Origin: Clostridium sp. BJN0013
GTDB taxonomy: Bacteria; Bacillota; Clostridia; Clostridiales; Clostridiaceae
Length of the DNA: 64,000 bases
Reading direction: 5' to 3'
NCBI RefSeq assembly: GCF_040939125.1
Contig: NZ_CP162495.1
Location: forward strand, 2,790,001-2,854,000
Shown: piece by piece, positions 45,699 through 53,944 of the stretch
How positions within the stretch are numbered: position 1 is the first letter of the stretch
How the letters are laid out: the number at the start of each line of letters is the position of its first letter
The notes under the pieces: generated by a model
The model's input: only the letters and a program-made list of their open reading frames with translations
What the model was told of the DNA's origin: nothing
Database searches by the model: none
Translations under genes and position numbers: made by a program

Positions 45699-46598
45699 TC
45701 AGGCTGCCCGAAATCGCCACGCTGCCGAGCCTTCCAAGTGGGTAGTCAAGTGTTCACGGCAGTTTGCGAATTCCTCGCCAATAAAACCGATGCGGTTGAG
45801 GTAGGTCCGCATTGCGAACTTTTCATTCTCAACCTGCGGTTTCTTTGCCGAGGCACACTTTTGTGTCAGTGCCTGGCGGTTTAGTGCGAGGGAGAGAACA
45901 ATGTAGCTTCTTATCTTACCTGCATGAAGTTCGCTGTTAAATCCTCTGAGTTCGATTGTATGGTTTCCGTTGAAAAAGCTATGCAGGTTAAGAAAATGGT
46001 ATCGGCTTGAATGGTAATGCCTGGTTGTGCTTTCGCTGTAACCCTCATACCAAAGTCTCTCAATCTGCGCCAGTGTTTTTGGTTTCTTGCGGTTGATTTT
46101 TTCAACAAGAATCTCATCCATCTTTTTGCAGTAACCCATTCGTGAAGGTTCTATTTGCAATGCCTTGTAAAAAAGGTCGTTCTTGCTTGCGATGATGTTT
46201 ACAAAGTTTCGTATACTCCTTGCTGTGTGGTCTGCTCCGTCCAAGTGGATGTGTATTCCGCAGGAGTTGTTGGTGAAAGCTCCTGCCTTGCGTAGCCTGC
46301 GTACCAATTCCTGCAATGTTTCAATATCCTCTTGGTAGGTCAGGATGGGACTTACCAGCTCTACGCTATATTCTCTTGTTGCTGCAACCTTCTGCCGTCC
46401 TTGTCTCTTCTGGCAAGAAATGCTGCCGTCGCTCATAATCTTCCAAACCCGCCCGTCAGCACTAGTAATCTTCTTGGTATCGTAATAGTCGCTTGTGTTA
46501 GTGACTGTACCGTTTAGATATTCGGCTGCGACCTTGGTAGCTTCGTTTCTTGTTATTCCTGTGAACTCAATTTCAATTCCAAAATTCTTGTTTAGCAT
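45699..46598 (-). CDS. Phage amidoligase (Amidoligase_2 / COOH-NH2 ligase-type)
   Basis: 299 residues. Family motifs are NFGIEIEFTGITRNEA, CGIHIHLDGADHTARS, RYHFLNLHSFF and NHTIELRGFNSELHAGKI, from the glutamine-synthetase-like ligase superfamily. It is predicted to form amide bonds on a peptide or wall component with ATP. The last 45 residues (VENEKFAMRTYLNRIGFIGE... HLEGSAAW) are shared with the 267-residue protein encoded upstream. The gene has its own conserved promoter-like element. Substrate unknown. Confidence 0.9.
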   Translation of the reverse strand: MLNKNFGIEIEFTGITRNEATKVAAEYLNGTVTNTSDYYDTKKITSADGRVWKIMSDGSISCQKRQGRQKVAATREYSVELVSPILTYQEDIETLQELVRRLRKAGAFTNNSCGIHIHLDGADHTARSIRNFVNIIASKNDLFYKALQIEPSRMGYCKKMDEILVEKINRKKPKTLAQIERLWYEGYSESTTRHYHSSRYHFLNLHSFFNGNHTIELRGFNSELHAGKIRSYIVLSLALNRQALTQKCASAKKPQVENEKFAMRTYLNRIGFIGEEFANCREHLTTHLEGSAAWRFRAA

Positions 46599-46645
46599 TG
46601 ATTCTTGCTCCTTTTAAAGTGTATTTGTCCCTTTCGGTATGTACA

Positions 46646-46674
46646 TATATCACTCTAAAAGGGGTAAATAGCAA
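46646..46674 (-). promoter_or_regulatory. Conserved prophage promoter element, copy B
   Basis: TTGCTA, 17 bases, GATATA, followed by TGTACATACCGAAAG. The spacer holds TTTTAGAG as in copy A. It lies 48 bases upstream of the amidoligase ATG. Confidence 0.65.
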
Positions 46675-46746
46675 GACAATTATTCGATAAAAACAATCAT
46701 TTTTTACACAATCTTACTCTGCTTTTTCAAGCGAAAAGTGTACATA

Positions 46747-46974
46747 TTACTTTTCGATTCTCCTGCACAAATCCTCTCCGTAAACCACATTTAGAGAAGA
46801 GCCATTCTCCCAGCGAACCATAATACTACCTGTGTCATCTACTCCGATGACAATACCTTTTGTTCCGATGGGAGGTGCTTGGATATCGTCCATGCGAACA
46901 AGTTCTACTCGGCATCCCACCGGATATTGCTTGCGGATGCGTTCCACAGTTTCTCTTGAAGGAAAGTTATTCAT
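46747..46974 (-). CDS. DUF4314 small protein
   Basis: 75 residues: YPVGCRVELVRMDDIQAPPI, GTKGIVIGVDDTGSIMVRWE and NGSSLNVVYGEDLC, an SH3-like beta barrel of the DUF4314 family, common beside amidoligase genes in clostridial phages. It overlaps the 267-residue gene by 8 bases. Function unknown. Confidence 0.9.
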   Translation of the reverse strand: MNNFPSRETVERIRKQYPVGCRVELVRMDDIQAPPIGTKGIVIGVDDTGSIMVRWENGSSLNVVYGEDLCRRIEK

Positions 46975-47770
46975 CAGCCATTACCTCCTCAGCTTTAGTC
47001 GGAGCACCATTTTTAAAGGCACTGTTGCCGGATAGGTTCTTTAGCAGGATTTCGCGGTCTGCTTTGTATTCTGAACCAACGAAACCGAGACGGATTAGGA
47101 AACAGCGAAAAGCGTACTTTTCATTTTCTACTTGCTTTTCGGTAGCATTGACTCTCTGCTGAGTTTTTGCCGTCTCACATAGTGCTGATACAAAATGAGT
47201 GTAGGCTTTGACCTCATCCGAAGTAAGCTCTCCTTGAAACCAAGGGAAACTGATAGTTTCTTCGGTTGTCATTATAGGGATGCAATCAGTTCCTATAGCC
47301 TTTTTTATTAAAGACGCTTTGCTTTCTACCAATCGCTTGAGGTTTTCGAGAGCCACATCGTTAAAATCTGTCTTTGGCAGTTCGATGGTCAATCGGTTAG
47401 TTTTAACCCCATCACTTTGCTCAGATTCTGCATATGCTGGTGGCTCCTCATAATCGCAGTAAGGGCTGACCTCATCCCCAAGAGCCGCTTCATAAGGAAT
47501 TTGAACATCCTCTGGGATAGGCTCGACTTCCGGGATTGGAGTATCATATTCTTCTGTAATTGCTTTGAAGTCATGCAGTCCCTGTAGGTCAGCAACCAAG
47601 CCGTGATTGTCCTCACCCTCAAGCATTCCATTCTTGTCGATGTGGTAGCCACCTACCTCATATGCAAAGGTGGGCGCGCCGAGGTATGTTGTCGGAGCAT
47701 TTAGCTCCAGGCTGATAGCTCCTACCAGTGCTTTTCGTTTTGGACCGGTAACATTGTAATTTATCTTCAT
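46967..47770 (-). CDS. Phage 'virulence-related' protein sharing the amidoligase C-terminus
   Basis: 267 residues of unknown function, often named virulence protein in related prophages. The N-terminus YNVTGPKRKALVGAISLELN, PTTYLGAPTFAYEVGGYHI is distinctive. A variable acidic, proline-rich linker follows (about 75-125). A helical part (NRLTIELPKTDF... LVESKASLIKKAIG) leads to a C-terminal motif, VENEKYAFRCFLIRLGFVGS, EYKADREILLKNLSGNSAFK, that is paralogous to the amidoligase end. A conserved promoter element stands 34 bases upstream. It may be a partner or substrate of the amidoligase (inference). Confidence 0.8.
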   Translation of the reverse strand: MKINYNVTGPKRKALVGAISLELNAPTTYLGAPTFAYEVGGYHIDKNGMLEGEDNHGLVADLQGLHDFKAITEEYDTPIPEVEPIPEDVQIPYEAALGDEVSPYCDYEEPPAYAESEQSDGVKTNRLTIELPKTDFNDVALENLKRLVESKASLIKKAIGTDCIPIMTTEETISFPWFQGELTSDEVKAYTHFVSALCETAKTQQRVNATEKQVENEKYAFRCFLIRLGFVGSEYKADREILLKNLSGNSAFKNGAPTKAEEVMADE

Positions 47771-47803
47771 TTTTTATACCGCCTTTCATTTTTCGGTACT
47801 ACA

Positions 47804-47832
47804 TATATCACTCTGAACGCTGTAAATAGCAA
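47804..47832 (-). promoter_or_regulatory. Conserved prophage promoter element, copy C
   Basis: TTGCTA, 17 bases, GATATA, followed by TGTAGTACCGAAA. CTCTAAA upstream and TTCAGAG in the spacer form the same inverted repeat as in copy A, and GATAATGC lies further upstream in both copies. Confidence 0.65.
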
Positions 47833-47869
47833 GTCATTTAGAGCATTATCTGTAGAAAAGATTTAGTGA

Positions 47870-49735
47870 TTAGTCGGCGGTATTCTGTGAAAACAACACA
47901 ATGCCCGATAAAACAAAATATACACATGGAAGTGCCACTCCGTTGCCCCACATCTTATATTCCGCAGAATCGGAATGTGGATTTTTAAGCCACTTGGATA
48001 TCTGTTTTAAAGTCTTAGACTTAGTTGACCTTCCCGTAACCTTGCGATGCGTTTCGAATATTTCATACCAAGTGCGTAAGTCATCCATGGTTGGATTTTT
48101 TGTTGCAAGATCACTACACCACCAGTCCGGGAAACCTTGAAGCCTTGCACATTCGGTCGGAGTTAACCTTCTGACCGTGTATAGGGTGCCGTCTGTATCG
48201 TTTATAAGCGGAGGGTCTTTATAGTCAGTAGCAACCAGTGTATTGGCAAGTTCTTCTTCAGCGGCAGTAAAAAATGATGCCTTGCTTGAAGAGTAGGTAG
48301 GAGTTGCTACAGCACTTGGCCCCTGTGCATTTAGTGTCGATGATATTCCGTCTTCTGTAATCCCAAGATTTCTGGCATAATTTTGACCGCAGTTGAAAGA
48401 TTCTCTATCAATAGCGAAAACAACAGCGTGCTTATCTACAGTATTTAATGTAAAACTTATATTTTCATTAACCCCGTCACCCTGTGGCCCGTTCTTATCC
48501 TTTCTTCCAATCATGGAGCCTTGCAGAGCATAGCTTTCTACAATAGCAATACCACCTTGATTGCAGGTAGGGTTTCCTCCATTTCCATCAATAGTTCGTG
48601 AAGTATCGGCCTCATACACTCCGCTGTTGGGATTAGATGATTTCATAGCATTGCTTTCTTTAGAACAGATGCCATAAGCTTTCGGTACAAATAACGTCTG
48701 GTCATTATTGCAGGATAGGGTAGCCGATTTATTATTCTGGATAAGAGCACCTTTGCCACCGCCCTCACAACCAGATCGGATTTTGAGAGTTTTTGGTGTG
48801 TCACCGACTACAAAAGGCTGATTATTACCGCCTGTCCCATAGGTGGCTGATATTGTTGGTGCAACATCAATCGGTCCCGTAAAACGAGTATCTCTTCCGT
48901 GATTATCAAAAACGGCTGCATCCATAACACAAGGTGGATGATGTGCCTCTGCTCGAAGTGTACAAGTGACATCTTCCGTGATATCCATCCGATTGCCACC
49001 CTGGTCATTCAAAATCAAACTGCTTGTGCCTGTTTCTCTAATGCCGTTTTCAAAACAATCGGCAGTTCCTTGCCACGCGCGGAAGCTCTCCTTAGAATAC
49101 CCAGACAAGCCTTCTGACTTAAATAGTATTTCTCCGGCACTCCCACCTGCAAAATCTGCGACAAGGAAGATGCGTTTTCTTCGTTGGGGAACTCCCCAGT
49201 ATTGAGCATCAAGCACTCGCCAGGCAAGGGAGAAATGCTCTCCCACAATACTTCCTGCTTGCCTCCATTTATCAGCTTTAGGAACTGATAAGGTTTCATC
49301 TTTGATGTGACAGATGCTTTCAAGGACACATCTGAAGTCCTCTCCTTTGTTTGAGGAGAAAGCACCCGGCACGTTTTCCCAGACGATGTATCTTGGATAT
49401 TTACCATCTGTTGCACACCTCATTTCTTTTACAATTCGAATGGCGTCATAAAAAAGACTTGAACGCTCTCCGTCCAAGCCATCACGCTTACCCGCCACAG
49501 ACATATCCTGACAAGGTGAGCCAAATGTAATTATATCAACCGGTTCTATCTTGCCGCCATCCAGGCAAGAGACATCACCATAGTGTTTCATAAAAGGCAG
49601 CCTTTTGGTTGTAACCCGTAAAGGAAACGGCTCAATTTCGGATGCCCATAACGGCTCGATGTCACAGAGCAGACCGCCCAAGGGAAAACCGCCACTGCCG
49701 TCAAAAAGCGAGCCGAGGGTCAGTTTATGCTTCAT
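47870..49735 (-). CDS. DNA (cytosine-5-)-methyltransferase
   Basis: 621 residues. Motif I TLGSLFDGSGGFPLGGL, motif IV ITFGSPCQDMSVAGKRDGLD with the catalytic Cys, motif VI WENVPGAF, motif VIII AQYWGVPQRRKRIFLVADF and motifs IX-X (RRLTPTECARLQGFPDWW... YKMWGNGVALPC) are all present. The long middle (about 215-520) is a large target-recognition insertion rich in Asp, Gly and Asn. It probably protects phage DNA from host restriction. No cognate endonuclease is adjacent. ATG 49735 is chosen over earlier frames because it begins the fold. Confidence 0.94.
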   Translation of the reverse strand: MKHKLTLGSLFDGSGGFPLGGLLCDIEPLWASEIEPFPLRVTTKRLPFMKHYGDVSCLDGGKIEPVDIITFGSPCQDMSVAGKRDGLDGERSSLFYDAIRIVKEMRCATDGKYPRYIVWENVPGAFSSNKGEDFRCVLESICHIKDETLSVPKADKWRQAGSIVGEHFSLAWRVLDAQYWGVPQRRKRIFLVADFAGGSAGEILFKSEGLSGYSKESFRAWQGTADCFENGIRETGTSSLILNDQGGNRMDITEDVTCTLRAEAHHPPCVMDAAVFDNHGRDTRFTGPIDVAPTISATYGTGGNNQPFVVGDTPKTLKIRSGCEGGGKGALIQNNKSATLSCNNDQTLFVPKAYGICSKESNAMKSSNPNSGVYEADTSRTIDGNGGNPTCNQGGIAIVESYALQGSMIGRKDKNGPQGDGVNENISFTLNTVDKHAVVFAIDRESFNCGQNYARNLGITEDGISSTLNAQGPSAVATPTYSSSKASFFTAAEEELANTLVATDYKDPPLINDTDGTLYTVRRLTPTECARLQGFPDWWCSDLATKNPTMDDLRTWYEIFETHRKVTGRSTKSKTLKQISKWLKNPHSDSAEYKMWGNGVALPCVYFVLSGIVLFSQNTAD

Positions 49736-50969
49736 CAGCACCCACCTCCGGCAGATCACTATATCGGATTTCCGAGCCATCTCTCAAAAGAAATACACCA
49801 TCAGAGTTTCCGACTTGCTCTATATATCTCTTTACAATGACATCACAATATTTTTCATCCAGTTCAATGGTATAGCATATCCTATCCGTTTGCTCACAAG
49901 CGATAAGGGTAGAACCACTGCCACCAAAAGGATCAAGTACAATGCAATTAGACAAACTGCTATTTAAGATTGGATAGGCCACCAATGCCACAGGTTTCAT
50001 GGTCGGATGGTCAGCATTTTTCTTTGGCTTCTCAAATTCCCATATAGTAGTTTGTTTTCTATCGGCATACCAGTTGTGCTTGCCGGACTTCTTCCAACCG
50101 AAAAGAACAGGCTCATGCTGCCATTGATAAGGCGAGCGGCCGAGAACAAGTGACTGCTTTTTCCAAATGCAAGTACCGGAAAGATAGAAACCAGCATCAG
50201 AGAATGACTTTCTGAAATTCAAACCTTCAGTATCCGCATGGAACACATAAATAGAAGCATCCTTTGCCATTGCTGCTTCGGTGTTTTGAAAAGCCGAGAG
50301 CAAGAAGGTATAAAACGCTTCATTTCCCATATTGTCATTTTTGATTTTTCCCGCCGAGCCTTCGTAGTTAACATTGTACGGAGGGTCAGTTATCACGAGG
50401 TTTGCAAGTTTGCCATCCATCAGTAGTGTGAAAGTGTCAGCCTTGGTGGAATCACCGCAGACGAGCCTGTGCTGTCCGAGTTTCCAAACATCACCTTGTT
50501 TGGTGAGTGCAGGCTTTTGCAGTTCTGCATCTACATCGAAGTCATCTTCATGAATACCATCCTTAAGCGAATCCTTAAACAACGCATCCAGTTCAGCAGG
50601 CTCAAATCCGGTGAGGGATACGTCAAAGTCAGTTCCTTGCAGATCAGCAATTAAAAGCATCAATTTGTCTTTATCCCAGTCACCGCTTATTTTATTGAGG
50701 GCGATATTGAGAGCTTTTTCTTTTTCCTCGTTCATTTCAATAACCACACACTCAACTTCGGTGATGCCCATATCAAGTAGCACCTTCAAGCGCTGATGGC
50801 CACCGACCACATGAGATGTGGTCTTATTCCATATAACGGGTTCAACATAGCCGAATTGTACGATGGAGCGTTTTAGCTTTTCATATTCTGGGTCACCCGG
50901 CTTCAAATCTTTACGAGGATTATAGTCGGCTGGAATCAATAGCTCAGTTTTCAGTTTTTCTATCTGCAT
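49725..50969 (-). CDS. ParB-domain plus N4/N6 DNA methyltransferase fusion
   Basis: 414 residues. The N-terminal part is ParB/sulfiredoxin-like (LIPADYNPRKDLKPGDPEY... EPVIWNKTTSHVVGGHQR) and the C-terminal part is an amino-methyltransferase with ITDPPYNVNYEG (about 195) and VLDPFGGSGSTLIACEQ (about 346), the beta-type motif order. The fusion is frequent in Firmicute prophages, next to TerS and TerL. It likely modifies adenine or cytosine N4 for anti-restriction. Its end overlaps the C5 methyltransferase start by 11 bases. Confidence 0.93.
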   Translation of the reverse strand: MQIEKLKTELLIPADYNPRKDLKPGDPEYEKLKRSIVQFGYVEPVIWNKTTSHVVGGHQRLKVLLDMGITEVECVVIEMNEEKEKALNIALNKISGDWDKDKLMLLIADLQGTDFDVSLTGFEPAELDALFKDSLKDGIHEDDFDVDAELQKPALTKQGDVWKLGQHRLVCGDSTKADTFTLLMDGKLANLVITDPPYNVNYEGSAGKIKNDNMGNEAFYTFLLSAFQNTEAAMAKDASIYVFHADTEGLNFRKSFSDAGFYLSGTCIWKKQSLVLGRSPYQWQHEPVLFGWKKSGKHNWYADRKQTTIWEFEKPKKNADHPTMKPVALVAYPILNSSLSNCIVLDPFGGSGSTLIACEQTDRICYTIELDEKYCDVIVKRYIEQVGNSDGVFLLRDGSEIRYSDLPEVGADEA

Positions 50970-52122
50970 ATAATTCAGCCGCCTTTCTTATATTTGTGTA
51001 CATATTGACATTCTCCCAGGGGAACAGACTGGAATTAAAATGTCCGTAAACCGCTGTATCGGAATAGATAGCATTTCTTAAATGTAGTTTTTCAATGATT
51101 GCGGCAGGTCTTAGGTTAAATACCTCCTGCACAATATTGGAAAGCTGATCATCGGTGATCTTACCTGTACCAAAGGAAGTCACATCAACAGCCACAGGGT
51201 TTGCCTTGCCGATTGCATAAGAAAGAGCGACCTCGCATTTTTCTGCAAGACCGCTCCAAACAATATTCTTTGCAATGTACCGTGCCATGTAGGCACCACT
51301 TCGGTCAACCTTAGTTGGGTCCTTGCCACAAAGGGCACCTCCGCCGTGGGATGCAAGGCCACCATAGGTATCAACCATGATTTTTCTGCCAGTCAATCCT
51401 GTGTCGGCAGCAGGACCACCCTCGACAAATCTTCCGGAGGGGTTAATAAGGATTTCGGTACCATCATCAAATGGAAAATCCTCAAAGCACTGCCAAAGTA
51501 CATTATTTTGGATATCTGAACTCAGTTCTTCCTGGGTTTTGTCCTTATCATGCTGGACTGAAACTACAATCGTCTTAACACGTCTTGGCTTACCGTCCTT
51601 ATATTCCACCGTGACCTGTGCTTTACCATCCGGTAAAATTCCTTTGATGAGTTTTCCCTTACGGCAATCATCAATACGCTTTACGATACGATGAGAAAGT
51701 ACCAACGGGAGGGGAAGGTTCTTACTTGTTTCGTTTGTCGCATAACCGTAAACCGTACCTTGATCCCCGGCTCCTATAGAACCATATGGGTCAGTAATAC
51801 CATTTCGCACTTCAAGTGCAGTATCTACACCCGCCGCAATGTCTGCACTTTGATGATGTACGAACACAAATACTGCGAACTTCCAGGGATTATATCCGAC
51901 CTCTCGAAGTACATTTTTTACGATGAAACGGATATCCACTTTACCGCTGCAGGTGATTTCGCCCGCTACGATAATTTTTCCTTTAGTAGCCATGACCTCA
52001 CAAGCCACACGAGAAGCTTTATCCTTACGCATACAAGCATCCAGAATATTATCAGCAATGAGGTCACAAAGTTTATCCGGATGCCCAGCACAAACACTTT
52101 CTGCTGTTTTATAAGTAATCAT
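50944..52122 (-). CDS. metK: S-adenosylmethionine synthetase (phage-encoded)
   Basis: 392 residues, full length. Conserved elements are TAESVCAGHPDKLCDLIADN, GAGDQGTVYGYATNETS and the P-loop-like GGGALCGKDPTKVDRSGAYM. It makes S-adenosylmethionine from ATP and methionine in the cytoplasm. It overlaps the ParB-methyltransferase gene by 26 bases and stands just upstream of two DNA methyltransferases, so it probably secures the methyl donor for phage DNA modification. GGAG is six bases before ATG 52122. Confidence 0.95.
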   Translation of the reverse strand: MITYKTAESVCAGHPDKLCDLIADNILDACMRKDKASRVACEVMATKGKIIVAGEITCSGKVDIRFIVKNVLREVGYNPWKFAVFVFVHHQSADIAAGVDTALEVRNGITDPYGSIGAGDQGTVYGYATNETSKNLPLPLVLSHRIVKRIDDCRKGKLIKGILPDGKAQVTVEYKDGKPRRVKTIVVSVQHDKDKTQEELSSDIQNNVLWQCFEDFPFDDGTEILINPSGRFVEGGPAADTGLTGRKIMVDTYGGLASHGGGALCGKDPTKVDRSGAYMARYIAKNIVWSGLAEKCEVALSYAIGKANPVAVDVTSFGTGKITDDQLSNIVQEVFNLRPAAIIEKLHLRNAIYSDTAVYGHFNSSLFPWENVNMYTNIRKAAELYADRKTEN

Positions 52123-52140
52123 ATTTTTCTCCATTCTTAT

Positions 52141-52692
52141 TTATTTTCCTCGCCTTGCTCTGAGCAGACGTTCCATTACATCATTCTGTGGGTTAACACC
52201 TTTGTAATCTCCGGTGCAATTTTCTTTGACGATCTGATAAATCTCCATCCACAGGATCTTTGTTTGTTTTTCATAATTGTGGCCAATTGCCACATAGGGG
52301 CTTTGAATGGCGTTACCTGTTGTAGGATGCTTCGCTAAAAACCCATACTCAGTTACCGCTTCCTCACATTGAATCCAACGAGCCACGCTCATGGCGTATC
52401 GCTCTAAAAGCTGCGGCGAGACGAGAGCAGCACATCCACGCTCGTTCAGCCACGTCCATGTATTTCTGTAAATTTCTCCTGCAACCAGTGCCTTGCCGTC
52501 TTTTTGTATCGCTTCAAGCATTTTATTAGGCTCGGGCATTTCAATTCCCTTTAGGTCTGCTGTATCTTGAAATTCCATCACGGTCAGTTTCCTGCCTCCT
52601 GGATTGCCTTCGGCGATTTTGTCAGCCAGTGGTTTCTTTTTCGCGCCTGCACCGACACGAGCGCCACCTCGATTTGTACCGTCTTTTGCCAT
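52141..52692 (-). CDS. terS: Terminase small subunit, P27 family
   Basis: 183 residues. GGARVGAGAKKKPLADKIAE and NPGGRKLTVMEFQD mark the P27 family N-terminus; the body is helical (YRNTWTWLNERGCAALVSPQ... RYAMSVARWIQCEEAV). It recognises phage DNA for packaging. Unusually it is separated from terL by about 7 kb of methylation and peptide-modification genes; this split is typical for this group of clostridial phages. Confidence 0.92.
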   Translation of the reverse strand: MAKDGTNRGGARVGAGAKKKPLADKIAEGNPGGRKLTVMEFQDTADLKGIEMPEPNKMLEAIQKDGKALVAGEIYRNTWTWLNERGCAALVSPQLLERYAMSVARWIQCEEAVTEYGFLAKHPTTGNAIQSPYVAIGHNYEKQTKILWMEIYQIVKENCTGDYKGVNPQNDVMERLLRARRGK

Positions 52693-52795
52693 ATAATCAC
52701 CTCACTTGCAGGGGTGGGGCTATTCCCTCGTTTGAAACCGCATTTTTTCACACGAAGCCCCACGCCGCTGTCCGCTTTAAATAGTTTTGAAGATT

Positions 52796-53155
52796 TTACC
52801 GCCCCCACCGGTCACCGCTCTCGGCAGTAATCCTTGAGTGACAGGATTTACAAAGAGCCATGAGATTGCTCTTCTCATTTCCTCCGCCTTTGGATAAGGG
52901 GAGGATGTGGTGTACCTCTTCGGCGGGAGTGAGCCTGCCTTGTTTCTCGCACTCCTCACAAAGAGGATGCGACTTGATGTAGCGGTCACGGATGCGTTTC
53001 CATGCACGACCGTATTTTTTATTGGAGGCAGGATCGCGTTCATATTGGTTGTAATGTTTGTCCATTGCCTTTTTATGCTCGGCACAGTATTGCTCGCTGT
53101 CAGCAAGCCGACCGCAACCGGGATAAGAACAAGGACGCTTTGGTTTGTAAGGCAT
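52796..53155 (-). CDS. HNH endonuclease
   Basis: 119 residues. An N-terminal zinc site is CSYPGCGRLADSEQYCAEH. The HNH core is CEECEKQGRLTPAEEVHHIL, PLSKGGGNEKSNLMALCKSC, HSR. Such genes next to terminase genes take part in cos-type packaging as nickases. The ATG at 53155 has GCGAGGTGAAAC upstream. Confidence 0.93.
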   Translation of the reverse strand: MPYKPKRPCSYPGCGRLADSEQYCAEHKKAMDKHYNQYERDPASNKKYGRAWKRIRDRYIKSHPLCEECEKQGRLTPAEEVHHILPLSKGGGNEKSNLMALCKSCHSRITAESGDRWGR

Positions 53156-53297
53156 CGTTTCACCTCGCTTTTTTGGGCATAGAAAAAGCCCTGCAGGACG
53201 AACCCGCAAGGCTTGGAATCTATTCTATTTTGCTGATTATATAATAACACAGATGCAATAGTGGTATCTTGTTGCAAAGTGTTGCAGAATGTGCAAA

Positions 53298-53723
53298 CTA
53301 TATTTTAATAGGATTTTCGGGAAGGGTCACATGATTAAGTGCTGCATTATGCCACCTATAAACCGTTGTTCTGTCGGCATTGAGTTCATCACCGATTTGT
53401 TCCCAGGTGAAGTTATGAACATAACGATATCGTAGAACCATGCGTTCATCCGTGTCTGCAACCTCGTTAATAACACACCTTATCTGTTCTTTAAGTGCTA
53501 CAAGGTTATCGACTTCGGCATTTATCTTTCTTTCCAAATCCATAATTCGCTCTAAACACCTTACAAACTTGGCATCTGTACTTCGTGAAGTTTGCACCTT
53601 TTCATCCCAACTTGGCGATGATACACTTGTTGCCATTTCTCTAAGGCACTCCATTTCCTCGATGTCAGATTCTATTCTTTTATCAAGCCGATACGCTTGG
53701 TGTAAATATTCCTTTACTTTCAT
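53298..53723 (-). CDS. DUF1492 late-gene regulator, sigma region 4-like
   Basis: 141 residues. The N-terminal coiled coil (YLHQAYRLDKRIESDIEEM) and C-terminal TDERMVLRYRYVHNFTWEQI, NADRTTVYRWHNAALNHV match the DUF1492/ArpU-like family, which has a sigma region 4-type HTH and is thought to activate late phage genes. It lies before the HNH and terminase genes, the expected place for a late regulator. Confidence 0.87.
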   Translation of the reverse strand: MKVKEYLHQAYRLDKRIESDIEEMECLREMATSVSSPSWDEKVQTSRSTDAKFVRCLERIMDLERKINAEVDNLVALKEQIRCVINEVADTDERMVLRYRYVHNFTWEQIGDELNADRTTVYRWHNAALNHVTLPENPIKI

Positions 53724-53944
53724 TCTTCTCTTACCTCCGATCTTAAATTTTTGATTAGGAAATTCCCATCAACAGAGGTAAGTTCTCTATACCAATCAGA
53801 ATCGAAGAACCTCTCCACCTCGGATATCATGTCCTTCGCAGGATCATATCGGGGACGTTTTTTCAGTTTCTTTAGTGCATCCCTATAATCCTTGACTGCT
53901 TGCAGGATAATGGCATTTGCAAGTTGCTCATAAGGGTCAGTCAT
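53720..53944 (-). CDS. Conserved small phage protein
   Basis: 74 residues: MTDPYEQLANAIILQAVKDY, then ALKKLKKRPRYDPAKDMISE, VERFFDSDWYRELTSVDG. It is of a type often found between the SNF2 helicase and DUF1492 genes; the segment ERFFxSDWYxxLT is characteristic. Function unknown. It overlaps both neighbours by 4 bases. Confidence 0.8.
   Translation of the reverse strand: MTDPYEQLANAIILQAVKDYRDALKKLKKRPRYDPAKDMISEVERFFDSDWYRELTSVDGNFLIKNLRSEVREE

Noticed and set aside
47641-47690. A fourth GGTAGCC-type copy of the structured motif
   Set aside because: It lies inside coding sequence of the 267-residue protein and lacks the ATCAGATTT and CTCCC parts.
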